A stretch of DNA of 64,000 bases from positions 36,857,815-36,921,814 of the forward strand of contig JAQISU010001235.1 in the NCBI GenBank assembly GCA_029339505.1, in the 5' to 3' direction. Below the pieces are notes generated by a model. It saw only the letters and a program-made list of their open reading frames with translations, was not told where the DNA came from and did no database searches. Positions 47,360 to 59,300 of this stretch are shown here, in pieces. Source of the stretch: Unio delphinus. Taxonomy: Eukaryota; Mollusca; Bivalvia; Unionida; Unionidae. Every line of letters begins with the position of its first letter. Within the stretch, counting starts at the first letter, position 1. A program made the translations under genes and the position numbers.

Positions 47360-48030
47360 ATAGCCTATACTTGTGGTAAGAATGAACCCTTTTGGTATTG
47401 GGGTAAAAAAAAACTCGTAATGAAAGTCACTGACACTAAGAAGGCAAATAATTCTATATGGTTTATTCGAGTTCTCGACCAGATACAGCTTCCAGACTTT
47501 CAGAATGGCTTGCACTTATTTTTGGTTGGAATGGTCATAGGTCAAGGTCACTGACTGAAAGAAGAAACAGGATCTCGGCACAATAAATTTGATTGTCCAT
47601 TGTTTGCGGTTACCAAACACCATGAATGCTTGCACTTAGGATAAGGTAAAACCCTTTTGATTTTAAAGTCAAACTTGGAAGTCACTTGAGAAATGAAAAT
47701 GGTTTCAGCACATAAAAATTGTCTTGGCACACTGACGAATGATGTTTTTCAGCACCTTCATTTATCAAACATGGCTTGCAATTAGCAAAAGGAATAATCC
47801 TATAGATCTTGAGGTTAAAGTTCAATAAGTGAAATTTCAAGGCCACTAATTGAATGTAGAAAAAATAGATTTTCACATATTTCATTTCTCCATTATTTGT
47901 GGTAACCAGAGTTCACGGATGGCTTGCACCATAAATTAGGAAGAACTTTGTTGATTGTGGGGTCATTACATCAAATGTCAAGATCAGTGTGTCTGAATGA
48001 AGAAAATTGTGAAAGACCTTGATACAAATC
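47360..48030. repeat. Degenerate tandem array, about four units of 148 bp
   Basis: Unit marks 'aatggcttgcacttattttt', 'gaatgcttgcacttaggata', 'atggcttgcaattagcaaaa' and 'gatggcttgcaccataaatt' are spaced 117-150 bp apart. Each is followed by a 'ttttgat..gggtca..ggtcaaggtcactg' segment in varying decay. This family is distinct from the 27.85 kb array but also carries a TCAAGGTCA box (47542-47550). Confidence 0.65.
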
Positions 48031-48283
48031 ACTGTAAATGATATTTTGATTAGGTATGTGGGGAAAGGAAGCAACTGCACTTAACCATAGGTTCCAAAAC
48101 TTTTCTTTTGTGACCAGCTACAATTGTTTGGCTTAGGCTGCTTCTTATGAATGATAAGCAGTCTGTGAAATCAACAGGAATCATGACAGGATTTCAGATG
48201 CTGATGTTCCACCTCATCCTGCATTACAGTTCCAGCAATCAACAGAGGACATCAGTTGTTCCTGTTTTGTCCCTATCATTTAA

Positions 48284-48574
48284 TGCCTCTGGTCGTGGGT
48301 TCAATCCCTGACCGAGTTATACCAAAGACTTGTGTCATGTGACTTACAAAAATGATACAGCTGCCTCGCTTGGCACTCGGCATTAAGACGTTAGTCTTAG
48401 GACTGGTCTGCCTGGTGACAGGGTAATGTGAATGGTTCGGACATCATGCTACATGTTTGCGGCATGATGCCCCAGTGCTAGACATCACTATAAACTGCCT
48501 CACTGCAGACATTGTAGCAATATGACTGAAAAATTGTGAAAACTCCGTTAAAAATCCTTAAAAAAAAAAAAAAA
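48284..48574 (+). mobile_element. SINE family A, 5'-truncated head, poly(A) end
   Basis: Starts within the tRNA-like head (tgcctctggtcgtgggttca, B box 'gggttcaatccc'). It continues with the complete body (cagctgcctcgcttggcact) and tail, and ends with 'taaaaatcctt' and an A16 run. Confidence 0.8.
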
Positions 48575-49557
48575 AGGCCTCTGCCTCATCTCAGTGTGCT
48601 GAATTTGACTGGTTTTGTTTGTGCATTGTTCCAACTGAAGGAAATTTTGTTTCACCCAGACTTCTAATGGCAATGGTGGTCTTGCTTTCATAATTGGTGA
48701 TGTCTGTAACTAAAACAGTCCTTAAAAAAAGTAACTGAAGAAACTGAGATTAATGAGGATGAGAAATCAGACTCTATACAGCCGTGGTAATTTTATTAAC
48801 GACAGCTTCCTGTGTTATCCAACTTCTAGAAGAGAGCTGCTCAGCATTCTAGCAACTGTCCGAGTCTTGCTGATGGAGATATTGTTTCAAGCATAAGAGC
48901 AGCAATAAGTATTGAGAACATTGATGTCCTGTTACTTCATTAGATGAACATGTCCATATCATAATGTCTTCTTTGTTTGCACGGTAAATTCAAAAATCGT
49001 ATTCATTCAGTTTAGAGAGATGTGACACAAAAATGTAAAATGTTTTTTCTTTTGAGCAACAGTTGTTGCACAATTTTGGCTCCTTAAACAAACTTGTTAA
49101 TAACCAGCTTAAATTTTTATCCAGTAAAAAAAATAGTTTTCTTAGTGATATTAAAATATTGTGTACAGTGTTGCATAATCGTGTTGCATAGCTGTGCATG
49201 GATAGACTATTTTTATTAATGGTCAGATGGTATATGTATTATTATTGGAATTTTGCTGGTACCAATGTTGATTGCTTTTGGATTGATTTCTGCTGCCTGA
49301 TCCTGTAGACAGTGTAGTTGTTAGCTCTTCTGGTTGAAGCCAAGAAAGATATTGATGTCACTTGTTTACCATATTATTACTTTTTCTGGTGATAAGAAGA
49401 CATAGCCCTGATCTGCCAAACAATGGCGAAGACATTTTTTTTTTTAGCAAACAGCATTGCCCTGATCTGACAAACAATGGCAATGTGATGGCAGATGTGG
49501 GTATATGAAGTTCAGATAGTTTTATTTGTCAGTTTGATGTATGTATATGGACTTTGT
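48575..49557. other. No gene seen
   Basis: Intronic sequence. A segment near 49410-49430 (agccctgatctgccaaacaa) recurs near 49457-49477 (tgccctgatctgacaaacaa). Confidence 0.4.
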
Positions 49558-49645
49558 CTTCACATAATTGTATCTTGAGCTTTGGTCTTCACATAATTGT
49601 ATCTTTGAGCTTTGGTCTTCGCATAATTGTATCTTTGATCTTTAA
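49558..49645. repeat. 30-31-bp tandem repeat, three copies
   Basis: 'cttcacataattgtatctt' + 'gagctttggt' is repeated three times, with small changes in the third copy. Confidence 0.85.
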
Positions 49646-49745
49646 ATTTCAGATTGTTTTAGTTTATAAACAATAATATTTGCATTCTTTGCCTTCTGGA
49701 GTAGAATAAAACATGTTTCAGGCTTGTTGTTTTTGTTGTTTGCAG

Positions 49746-49840
49746 GAGCGCCTCCCATTAAAGAGGAACCCTTTGATCCAGAATATCAGGTGGCCCTCAA
49801 TTCCTCGGGTGTATCAGCGTCCAACCCTGTTCATCAGCCT
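49746..49840 (+). CDS. Zinc-finger gene, coding exon 2
   Basis: The exon lies between a strong acceptor (tttgttgtttgcag|) and a strong donor (cct|gtaagag). It completes the glycine codon split by intron 1 and encodes APPIKEEPFDPEYQVALNSS, then GVSASNPVHQP, ending in phase 0, which fits exon 3. IKEE (lysine 33 of the joined protein) matches the psi-K-x-E SUMO acceptor consensus and is followed by an acidic/proline stretch, an arrangement common in transcriptional regulators. There is no folded domain. At 95 bp it would be missed by a search for long frames. Confidence 0.85.
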
Positions 49841-50359
49841 GTAAGAGTAAAAATAATGTATACCACATATTGTAAAATGTCAAAATGGCTTGAACAGTTA
49901 ATAGATTATGTAACACTCCGATATGGTGACATAATCCATTTGCTCAGTATTTGTATGGTTCTTTCATTTTCTAGTTCTAACTTCTAATTGGTTGCTAGTG
50001 TCAGAAAACATACTTTGATGAAGGGATACATACTTGAAAAAGTTGAGATGGATTTTTTAGAAAGTTATTTTCAGCATTATATATAGTCCAACAGTTCAGC
50101 TCTGTATCCATTCATGTGGGGTGAGGGTGTATTCCTTTATGGTTTCACTTAGTAACAGACAGTGGCATTTATTCCTAGTATGTATGCATCCCAGTCGCTT
50201 GCCTGTTTTTAGATACTATATTGCCAGTTGTTCAAGCTGTTTTGTCAGAGTACTTAGATCAAGTTCTGGTATAAATCATATAAGTCTAAGCTTATGTTTT
50301 CACTCTTGGCCAATACGATAAATGTGTTACAGAATTGAAGTTTTCTTACTAGTTGACAC
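49841..50359. other. Intron sequence, no feature
   Basis: Nothing supported between exon 2 and the hAT end at 50360. Confidence 0.45.
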
Positions 50360-51480
50360 TAGGGTTGTTAATAACGGTTTTTCTGGCAAGCCGATTATTG
50401 ATTGTAGCAATCTGATTATCGGTTTTTATTGGCCTTCATAAAAATATAATCTTATAATGCAAGTTACTGTATGCATTAACGTACATACGTGCAAGTTGAC
50501 GCGACACAGTGTCAACACCGATTAATATATTTTCTACTTAGAGATTTAAATAAACATAATTTATACTGTATGTTTATAAAAAAAAATTTATTAACTACTA
50601 AACAGCACAAATAAAACATAAATTTACGAGTTGCGATCCTGCTGGCAATAAAAAACAGGAAACAGGAATAAAGTCAATAAATAAACCATAGATAAAAATT
50701 GTCCATAGATAAAAAAAAAGTAAGTCAAACTAGTAAATCCAAATTAGTTTACATATCAAACAAGTCCTGGTTCTTATTAAAAAAAAACTAACGACTCTGC
50801 ATGTTCTGGAAGGAGCCAGTTACGTTGATTGCTTATCAAACGTCCAGTGGCTGAAAATAATCTCTCTGATTGTACCGACGTCGCCGGAATACACAAGAAT
50901 TTCCTGGCAAGATTGGCGGTTTTCGTGAAACAGTTTCTCATTATATTTCCACAACTCCAGTGCTGTTTCCGTTGAAGTCATCCATGGCGATTTGATATAC
51001 TGTTCAAAGTCACAGTCATTCAATGCCTGCTGTGATGCACTATCACCCAGCAGAAACATAACTGACGCATGATTTGGTCGAGATTTTGTTGGCGGTTCAG
51101 AGCTGGTTGCATCACCACTAGTCAAAGGCTGTTCAAGGTCAGCTGGCATCTGTCTGAGTAGATGGTGGACATTATCATACGCCGGTTTCTTGAAGTTGTC
51201 ATCAAATCCGGGAAGATGTTTGTACATTGGATCGAGGATTGATGCAACGACGCATTCATTTGTTGCTGTTTCGTCGCATTCCATGCCAAACCGTTGTGAA
51301 ATATTCTTAGCAACGTAAGTCTTGAATTCTCCCAAAGTCTTAGAATCTTCTTCTTTAAGGATTAGATGATTCTTGATGAGACCCCATAACATCGGAAAAA
51401 TACAAGAGGCTGAAGGTTGGCTTTCGGCTGACAAGACGGAGGTCATGATCTGCAACGCCTTCAATGTAGTTGAAATTATT
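50360..51480 (-). pseudogene. hAT transposase, C-terminal part, one frameshift
   Basis: The left element end is at 50360 (tagggttgttaataacgg; flank gttgacac). On the minus strand from about 51475 to 50930 the frame reads hAT core sequence (SILDPMYKHLPGF-like, then ETALELWKYNEKLF). A one-base shift near 50930 is followed by the conserved dimerisation block: KFLCIPATS, then SVQSERLFSATGRLIS, ending at about 50770. This block is the hallmark of hAT transposases. The 5' side begins at a possible splice acceptor (gtgttatag, about 51483), beyond which the Tigger copy starts. The N-terminal zinc finger, the first catalytic residues and the right element end are not found. It sits in intron 2 in opposite orientation to the host gene. 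Confidence 0.85.
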
Positions 51481-51599
51481 GTCTATAACACAATCAATGC
51501 AAAAAATTACAATAAAATTTAATTTAATTTAAATAATTAAAATTAAATGTTTGCACAACAAGTGGGCACGGTAGATACTGGAGTACATGCATTCTGAAC

Positions 51600-52526
51600 T
51601 TAATGCAAGCTTCTTCTGCTCGAGTAAAAAAATCTTGTCAAGCCATCACACATTGAAAAAGCCTCTCTGCAAGAAACACATGGCAAAGGTGGTGTTTCCA
51701 ATTCATCATCATCAATCATGTCTTCCGTGCCATGTTCTAAAACGTCATTTTTTACGGCAGTAATAATGTAGTTATCTGTTAGAGCTGCTCGACATTGTTC
51801 CTTGTTGTCCGTTTCAATAGCCATCTGAACAAAATCATCCATTGGAATTCCAATGCCTTCATATAAGTCATCATCTTCAAGATGTGGGATATCTGATGGG
51901 GAGAAGCCATGAAATGCCTCATTTTCGGGGAAGAAAGCGTGCATAAAGCAGTTCTGTATTGTCTCTGGCTTCACTAATCCCCAAGCTTTCCTCAAGTTGT
52001 AGAGAGCCCCAAGCAAATCTTCTTTAAATTGTTCTTGCTGATCAATCGCAGCTGGCTTTTTATGGGCGAGAAGTTTTCGATAATGTAGTTTTAGATTCTG
52101 GATGATTCCTTGATCCATTGGCTGTAAGAGTGAGGTTCTATTGGGCAGAAGAAAAATTAGTTGCACATGTTGAAGATTGTCCACATGTGGGTGTGCGGAA
52201 CAATTATCCACAAGCAATGCAATTTTTCTTCTTTGTACTTTCATTTTTCTGTCCAGTTTTCTTATCCACTCCATAAAAATATCTGACATCATCCAAGCTT
52301 TTGTGTTCGCATAATAATCCACAGGAAGATGATGCACATTTTTAAAACTGCGAGGCTTCTTGGACTTGCCAATAACTAGAGGTGGCATTTTATCATTGCC
52401 AATCATGTTTGATGTGACTAGAACAGAGATGCGATCTTTGGGCTGTTTCCCACCAACACATGGTTGACCTTTGATGCAGTACGTCTTTTCTCGAGTGCAC
52501 TTAAAGAATAAAGCGGTTTCGTCCGC

Positions 52527-52583
<57 letters not shown>

Positions 52584-53059
52584 TCAGACTTATAGTTCTG
52601 CAATATATCTTTAAGCTGGATTTTCCATTCATCAAGCTGTGATGTGTCTGCTGAGTTTGCTTCTCCACAAATCCTTTTGTATCCAATATTATGACGATCT
52701 TTAAAGCGACTGAACCAACCACTTGTTGCAGCGCAGTTCTCCACACAAAGTTTTTTCGCAAATTCTTAAAATGGAATGTGCAATGCGAGTTTCGTTGAAC
52801 CATTTTGCTGTGGTTCCTCCACGTCTTCAAATTTAGCAGTCTTCTGCATCTTCCTTTGGTGAGCGCAGTTCCCTTCAACATAGTCTTTCTTTACAGACTC
52901 GGCAACTTTCATCCATCCTGACAGGGTGTTATGTTTAACTGAAAATTTTTCGCAGGCATCTTTGCGAGATGCTCCGCCCTCAACTTCAATAACAGCCAGA
53001 TATTTAGTTTCCAGAGACTGTAAATTTAATTTGCGTTTTACACTGGTGTTGGTAGCCAT
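51600..53059 (-). pseudogene. Tigger/pogo-type transposase, nearly complete but broken
   Basis: The ATG at 53059 (minus) starts MATNTSVKRKLNLQSLETKY, a CENP-B-like helix-turn-helix. A frameshifted stretch follows around 52770-52830 (KWFNETRIA in a second frame, stop at 52766), then FAKKLC..SGWFSRFKDRHNIGYKRICGE, the second DNA-binding domain. Next is a (TA)26 tract, then NADETALFFKCTREKTYC with the first catalytic Asp, LLVDNCSAHP with the second, and LLQPMDQGIIQNLK with the third. The frame from the first Asp to the stop near 51600 is otherwise open, about 300 codons. The DDD triad and order are those of the pogo/Tigger clade. A paralogous remnant lies at 42430. Confidence 0.9.
52529..52580. 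repeat. (TA)26 microsatellite inside the Tigger transposase frame
   Basis: The tract lies between the codons for ..SED and NADETA, immediately before the first catalytic aspartate. Its present length shifts the frame. Confidence 0.95.
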
Positions 53060-53404
53060 CGTAAATATAAACTTAAAAAGAAGACTTTCACAGCACAATA
53101 CCCTTGTTTTAATCACTGATCACTTTGGAAAATGCAATAATCTATCAGAGTTCATTGCTTTTATTTTAGTTGCCGTTAGAGGCCAACTTAATAAGACCAA
53201 ACTAAAAGCCTGTTTGTTTTTTTTTTGTTTTTGTTGTTTTTGATCCCACCACGACATTAAAGCCTGGCAGCAAGATCAACTAATTGTTGAATAAGTCCAT
53301 GTTGTAACTGGCCTCTTGCAAATATAAATGGTTAGGCTGAAAAATTAAAATTGGCGGCAAGATCAACTAATTGTTAAACAAAGTATGGGCAACTACCACG
53401 TTAC
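53060..53404 (-). mobile_element. 5' non-coding part of the Tigger element
   Basis: The reverse complement resembles 41690-41830 of the other copy ('catactttgtttaacaatta', 'gttgatcttgc', 'taatgtcgtggt'). The exact terminus and TA duplication are not identified. Confidence 0.6.
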
Positions 53405-53610
53405 TACCACATGGTGGCTGCAAATTCCAAATTTTCATTATGCAATTGAGATGACCACACACCCCAAGCTAAATGTTTAAATGTGAAAAATGGGTGCAAA
53501 TATTTGGAGGAAACTCTTGATTAGAAAATGGACCGCTATTTGTCTTAAGCCAAATTTTGTAGTCCAAATTGTTAAATCTCGGAGCTGAAATGAGATATTG
53601 TCGTCCCTTG
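53405..53610 (+). mobile_element. LTR family B fragment
   Basis: Matches the first 190 bp of 36110: 'caattgagatgaccacacac', 'aaatgtgaaaaatgggtg', 'attagaaaatggaccgct', 'tccaaattgttaaatctc'. Confidence 0.55.
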
Positions 53611-55410
53611 TATTATATATTAAAAAAAAATATGAGCCCCAGTATCAGTACAGGTTTGGGGACTGGTTTAACGAGTTACAAGATGACGAGTTGATTTTAC
53701 AGAAAATTCAGTCTTTGCGCAACAGTACATGTATATACTTTTTAAGGTCTTTTGTGAAAAATTTAAATCAGTGCTTTTGAAAATGTCTTTTAAATGATGA
53801 ATTTTTAACCAGATCGTCTTAAGGAGATTAGGTTGTTTGAAAAATCTTGTTTTGGGATTTTATTGGCACAGATAAATTCGGGGTTAAACACTTTTTGTTA
53901 TAAGACAAGATTCTAAATATATGTTGGTTTTGTTTTTTTTATACTGTAATAGAAAATGTTACTTTCTATGAGATGGATATATATAATTCTTTAGAATTAT
54001 AGGTTTGAAAGGAAACAAAAAAAAATTATGTTCTCTTTTAGCAACATAATGCAGCAAAATGAAGTTAGAATTTATAGGAATATAATCAGACTTACGTGAA
54101 GTACATATTTTGGTTTTGTACATTATTTCTTTTCTGACTTCAATGTGTTTGGAGAGTCTTGAAAGAGAAACATCTTTAGATTTTAGAAAATACATGTTTT
54201 ATAATCTAAAATGCTCATTAATTCCATTCAGTAATGGTCATATGTGAACCTTGGAAATTTTTTATTTCAGCCTGGAAAACCCAGGAAATGACCTGTAAAT
54301 TTATCTTTAGAAAAGGGTGGGAACCATGTATATCATAAGAGTTTGGTCTTCAATTTCCTGTACAATAACTTCTTTTTTTTTAGAATTGCCTTTAAAGTCT
54401 ACTTATCTCCCTTTCTTCCAAGTGGAAAGACATATCGACTTTGGGTTTTCACCAAAAGTCCTTATGATGTCTGGTTGGGCTCAAACAAACATGGCACTGA
54501 TTTGATGTCCATTATGGTCACCATGTAGCCTTTTTCAAGATCTTGCTATGACCCATCCTAAATGGAAAATCATACTGAAATAGGTTTTAATACTAGTATT
54601 AAGTACCTTCTACTGTTGCCCTTTTTGGGATCTTAAATCACCAGACCAGGCTAAATATACCCACCAAATACTAGGAGGAAAAAAATATAATAAAACACGA
54701 TCAAAGACCAATTCTTCGGTCACTCCAAGAATATGAATATCTTCCTTGCATGCATATGATTATGCACATGTCAATGAAATGGAGCTCCTTTTTTTGGTTG
54801 CTTCCACGCTTATTTTGGTAATGTTTTGATTTTCTCTCCCCCTCTCATATCATTTCTGTACACACACCTGTCACATTTATAATGGAGTACTCACCTGTAG
54901 TTTGAGGTGTGTTATCCAGGAGAATCAGTCTCTCATATGAATAACAAGAAATTTCAGTGTTTCTAGCCCTACAAGTGTCGCACTCTAATACAGTTTTGTC
55001 ATTATCACTTCATGCAACAATAGGGTACACATGCCTCTTTAAGGGAGGAAGTCAAAAAAAATTCTTTTGATGGAAAGTCTCATCTGAGATCACTTTCAGT
55101 TTGTCGTATTCCAGACAAGAAAAAAACAGACTTCCTGTTCAGGCAATGCTGTGTGATTCTTGTTCTTTAAGCAAGTTTGTTTTGGAGTACTCAAAGCTGA
55201 ACGACATATTTCCTCTTTCTGTTTCCAGTGTCGGACCAAAAGGCATGTGTGGTGACACTTTCAGAATGAAGTGGAATTACCCGTACACCTATGCCTTCTC
55301 ATATCCCTCAGGTTATTCAGTTTGAACTTCCAAGTCACAGCTTATCCTGAGATATTCCCAGTGTCAACCCTAACCTTGTATATAATTTCTGAGCTTGAAA
55401 AAAAAAACCC
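53611..55410. other. Intron sequence, no gene seen
   Basis: CpG-poor with scattered short open frames (up to about 78 codons), none with recognisable content. Confidence 0.45.
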
Positions 55411-55882
55411 AAATGTATACACCAGATTGTGGCAGTCCTTATACCCAAATGTATACACCAGATTGTGGCAATCCTTATACCCAAATGTATACACCAGATT
55501 GTGGCAATCCTTATACCCAAATGTATACACCAGATTGTGGCAATCCTTATACCCAAATGTATACACCAGATTGTGGCAATCCTTATACCCAAATGTATAC
55601 ACCAGATTGTGGCAATCCTTATACCCAAATGTATACACCAGATTGTGGCAATCCTTATACCCAAATGTATACACCAGATTGTGGCAATCCTTATACCCAA
55701 ATGTATACACCAGATTGTGGCAATCCTTATACCCAAATGTATACACCAGATTGTGGCAATCCTTATACCCAAATGTATACACCAGATTGTGGCAATCCTT
55801 ATACCCAAATGTATACACCAGATTGTGGCAATCCTTATACCCAAATGTATACACCAGATTGTGGCAATCCTTATACCCAAAT
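55411..55882. repeat. Minisatellite, 13 copies of a 36-bp unit, nearly perfect
   Basis: The unit 'aaatgtatacaccagattgt' + 'ggcaatccttataccc' repeats every 36 bp. The first copy differs by one base (ggcagtcc) and the others look identical. Near-identity points to recent expansion. All three forward frames and two reverse frames stay open because the unit is 12 codons. Confidence 0.97.
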
Positions 55883-55928
55883 CCAACCCATCTTACTTAA
55901 GAACCTAAATCCATATGGTGGAGGTCAG

Positions 55929-56230
55929 AACATGGAATCATGGAGATTCTTCTTGAACATGGAATCATGGAGATTCTTCTTGAACATGGAATCATGGAGA
56001 TTCTTCTTGAACATGGAATCATGGAGATTCTTCTTGAACATGGAATCATGGAGATTCTTCTTGAACATGGAATCATGGAGATTCTTCTTGAACATGGAAT
56101 CATGGAGATTCTTCTTGAACATGGAATCATGGAGATTCTTCTTGAACAGGGAATCATGGAGATTCTTCTTGAACAGGGAATTATGGAGATTCTTCTTGAA
56201 CATGAAATCATGGAGATTCTTCTTGAACAA
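55929..56230. repeat. Minisatellite, 11 copies of a 27-bp unit
   Basis: The unit 'gaacatggaatcatggagat' + 'tcttctt' repeats every 27 bp. The first nine copies are nearly identical and the last three carry gaacaggg, ttatgg or catgaaatc changes. It ends about 130 bp before the acceptor of exon 3. Confidence 0.97.
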
Positions 56231-56359
56231 ACACAGAATACTTGTACTAGTCTGTTAGCATGTTTTAAGTAAGTTTTTGAAGGTCATTTAACATACATCA
56301 AAGCACATTTTGTTGGAAGACATCTTGTTAGGCATAATACATGGAATTTCTATTTTCAG

Positions 56360-59300
56360 GCCCCCATCAGTGGTTTGTCAGGGTCCAGCAGCATGGAAGA
56401 GAGTGCAGCTGGTCTGTTTGATAGCTTGTCCAGTCAAAAGATCCGTGACATCCTAAAGAATGTGCTGGACAACAAGAGTAGAGAGCTGACAGTCAAAAAC
56501 GTTGTGGAGAGCCTGCTGCAGAGGAACGAGAATGTCTTGTCACAAAACAGCCTTCAAGCTCTGAAACCCAGTCCTCGGACAATAAAGCCCAAACCCAATG
56601 GTGCAACAGATCAGAACGAGACCTCAATTGGTACTACCACGATTGTCCCCCCGAGGTCCCCAACTAGTTGCTGTAGTATCCCCCAGGATGATATTGCACA
56701 CATTAGCCATGCTCTTGTAGAGGAACCAGTTATTGGAGACAATGGGGAGAAAGTGAATAATAGCCTGCGGTTGGATATGGTTTGTGCTGTTGGGTCAAAG
56801 GTCATGTTAATGACCTCTGGAGGACAATCATTAGCCATGGACATAACATGCTACTGGTGTAACTTCTGTAGTTATCGGTCAGAAAGAAAAGAAGCTCTTC
56901 TGCAACATATCATGGAACATCGTTTCCACTGCAAGTATTGCAAGTACCAATCTTTCTCCCGTGCAGATGTCATCAGGCATTGTAATAAAGAACATGACAT
57001 GTTTTCCGACACAGCAAAAACTTTGAAATATTGTACCTTTTTACCTGACTATCTTCAGGCTGGAATGATAAGAGAGGACAATGAAATTGGCAAGAGAAAG
57101 GCAGAAAACAATCTTGATAGTGAGCCAAATGCAAAGTTGGCAAAAACCAGTGAAGAGGAAAAGGCAGTAGGTAAAGGAGCAAGGAACACAAAGGCAAAAG
57201 ATGAAGAATATGAAGCTTTTGATATGGAAGTGGATGAGGTAGATGAAGAACCTGGTTATCCTGATGTTGAAGGTGATGAACAAGATGAAAGTGACACAAA
57301 GGTAATCTCTCCTAAGAAAACTCCAGTTCCCGTGTCTTCTGTGCCAATCACTCGTGTGATATCAGGTTTAAATCCAGCTCAGGCACAACAAACACTGACA
57401 GCTCAGTCATTACCAGTTCTAGCTCCAGCCCCAGTTCAAACATTTGTTTCCACTCCAATCCTCTCCTCTGTCTTGAGTCAAGCCGGTCAACCAGTTGTAG
57501 GACTTGTTGGTCAGCCTTTACTTGCAACATCCAGTCAGCCTATCATTAGTTCTGTTCATTCAATTGCAACTAGCCAGTCAACCTCTGGGCCATTTATAAC
57601 AAATGTCATTAGTGGTCAGCAGGCTGTTGCTGCGGCAACTGCAGAAGCAGAACCCATAACTCCACCTGCTCCTCCTCCTTCATCTGAGCCAGTCAAAAAG
57701 CAGAGTGTTGTGACCGTGTCATCAGGATTGTGCTGGAACTGTGGTTATTGTAATTTTGTTACCCTAAGCCAGTCGTATCTGAAAATACATCTCAATGCCA
57801 AGCATCAGGGAAAGGCCCATAAGTATGTGGCCATGCTGGTTTCATCAGAGGAGGAGATGAAAAGGATAAAAAAGAGTGATGCCGAGATGATGAATGCCCC
57901 ACCTGGAGGAGGCATGGTTACTGTTGGAGGGACAAATGTCACAACACCTAGCTATACATTACCATCTAGCTCTCAGGTTGTCATTGATAATGCTGAAAAG
58001 GTGAGTGGTGAGAGGGATGAGGGAATTTCAGAGGAGGAAAAGAAGAAAATTCCACAAACATATAAATGTGCACATTGTAACTTCAGTGCTACACAGTATG
58101 ACAGAGTTAAGGCCCATTTGTTGCTGAGGCACCAGTCTTCAGTTATGTATGCACTAGACATGAAAGCCGTCAAGCTACGTCAAAAACGATATCTTTTCTT
58201 CTGTCTGAAAAAGGACTGTGAATTCAGTACAAAGGATTTGGAGGATTTCACAAACCACACTGATGAATGTACGCCTTGGTTGGATGGGAACCAGGATGAT
58301 ATTGATACGGGTTTGATTAAGGCATTGGAACTTACAAGACAGTTTGCAGCTAAAGTAGCAGGGAATGCACTGTTGGGACAAAAGGATCACAGGTCTGAGA
58401 AAACTGCTGAATATGGCTGTTATTATTGTTCCTACGTATCTAATAATAATACCAGGGTTAAAAAACACGTGCTATCCAATCACAAAGACAGAAGTCCAAT
58501 GATCAAAGATCTTATGGGAGACAAAAAAGCGAAGCCGACTGTCTACTTTTGCAGCTATTGTCTTTGGGAGAGCCGAGATGGAAGCGAACTTGAGATCCAC
58601 TTGCGAGAGCGACATAATGATGTAACAGAGGCAGAAAAACACAAAAATCCACCTGTACAACAATCTCCATCACCAAATAATGTTGATGAGACATCATCCT
58701 CATCTCCTTTTCTATCGACAGCTTCGTCTGCTTCATCAGAGAATGATGACGAACAGGGGGATTTAGATTTTGATGGTAACATTCCAGAAGAAGATATAGA
58801 GAAGGCCATGGAGGCATACATTACCGATGAAGCCAGTCGTGACATGCAGTCTGGGAGACCAGTTCGTGCTTCAGCTATACGGGCACAGGTCAAAGTGCGG
58901 GCACATGGACACACTCCAACACTTTACATGTGCATTCACTGTCAAGAAATTGCATTTGGAGCAAATCTGATACGAAAGCACATTCGCAACATGCATAAGA
59001 AGCTACCTTTAAGGGCCATCGATGTAAAGCGGAAGATAAACCACCAGCACAACCTTACTTGCATCTGCCCAAAAGAAGGATGCCAGTTTGTGTCACAGGA
59101 CGCAAATGAAATGATAAATCATGCCACAAAAGAACATTCCCTTGTAAAGTCGGATCCGGACCTCACAAAATTACAGGAAAAATTCATACCTCCTACAAAT
59201 ATGCTTCCTAGTAAAGGTAACTCATCCAAGAACAGTACTACTGAGGTGTATGAGTGCCTTTATTGCTCGACTTCCATCATGTTTCATTCCAAGTCGGATA

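Noticed and set aside
50820..53059. A domesticated host gene made from the hAT or Tigger transposase
   Set aside because: Both carry frameshifts or stops in the core frame, and they lie in an intron against the host gene direction.
55335..56272. Open frames of 100-290 codons over the 36-bp and 27-bp arrays as a repeat protein
   Set aside because: Open in forward and reverse frames alike because the unit lengths are divisible by three; they lie in an intron with good exon borders on both sides. Kept only as an observation.
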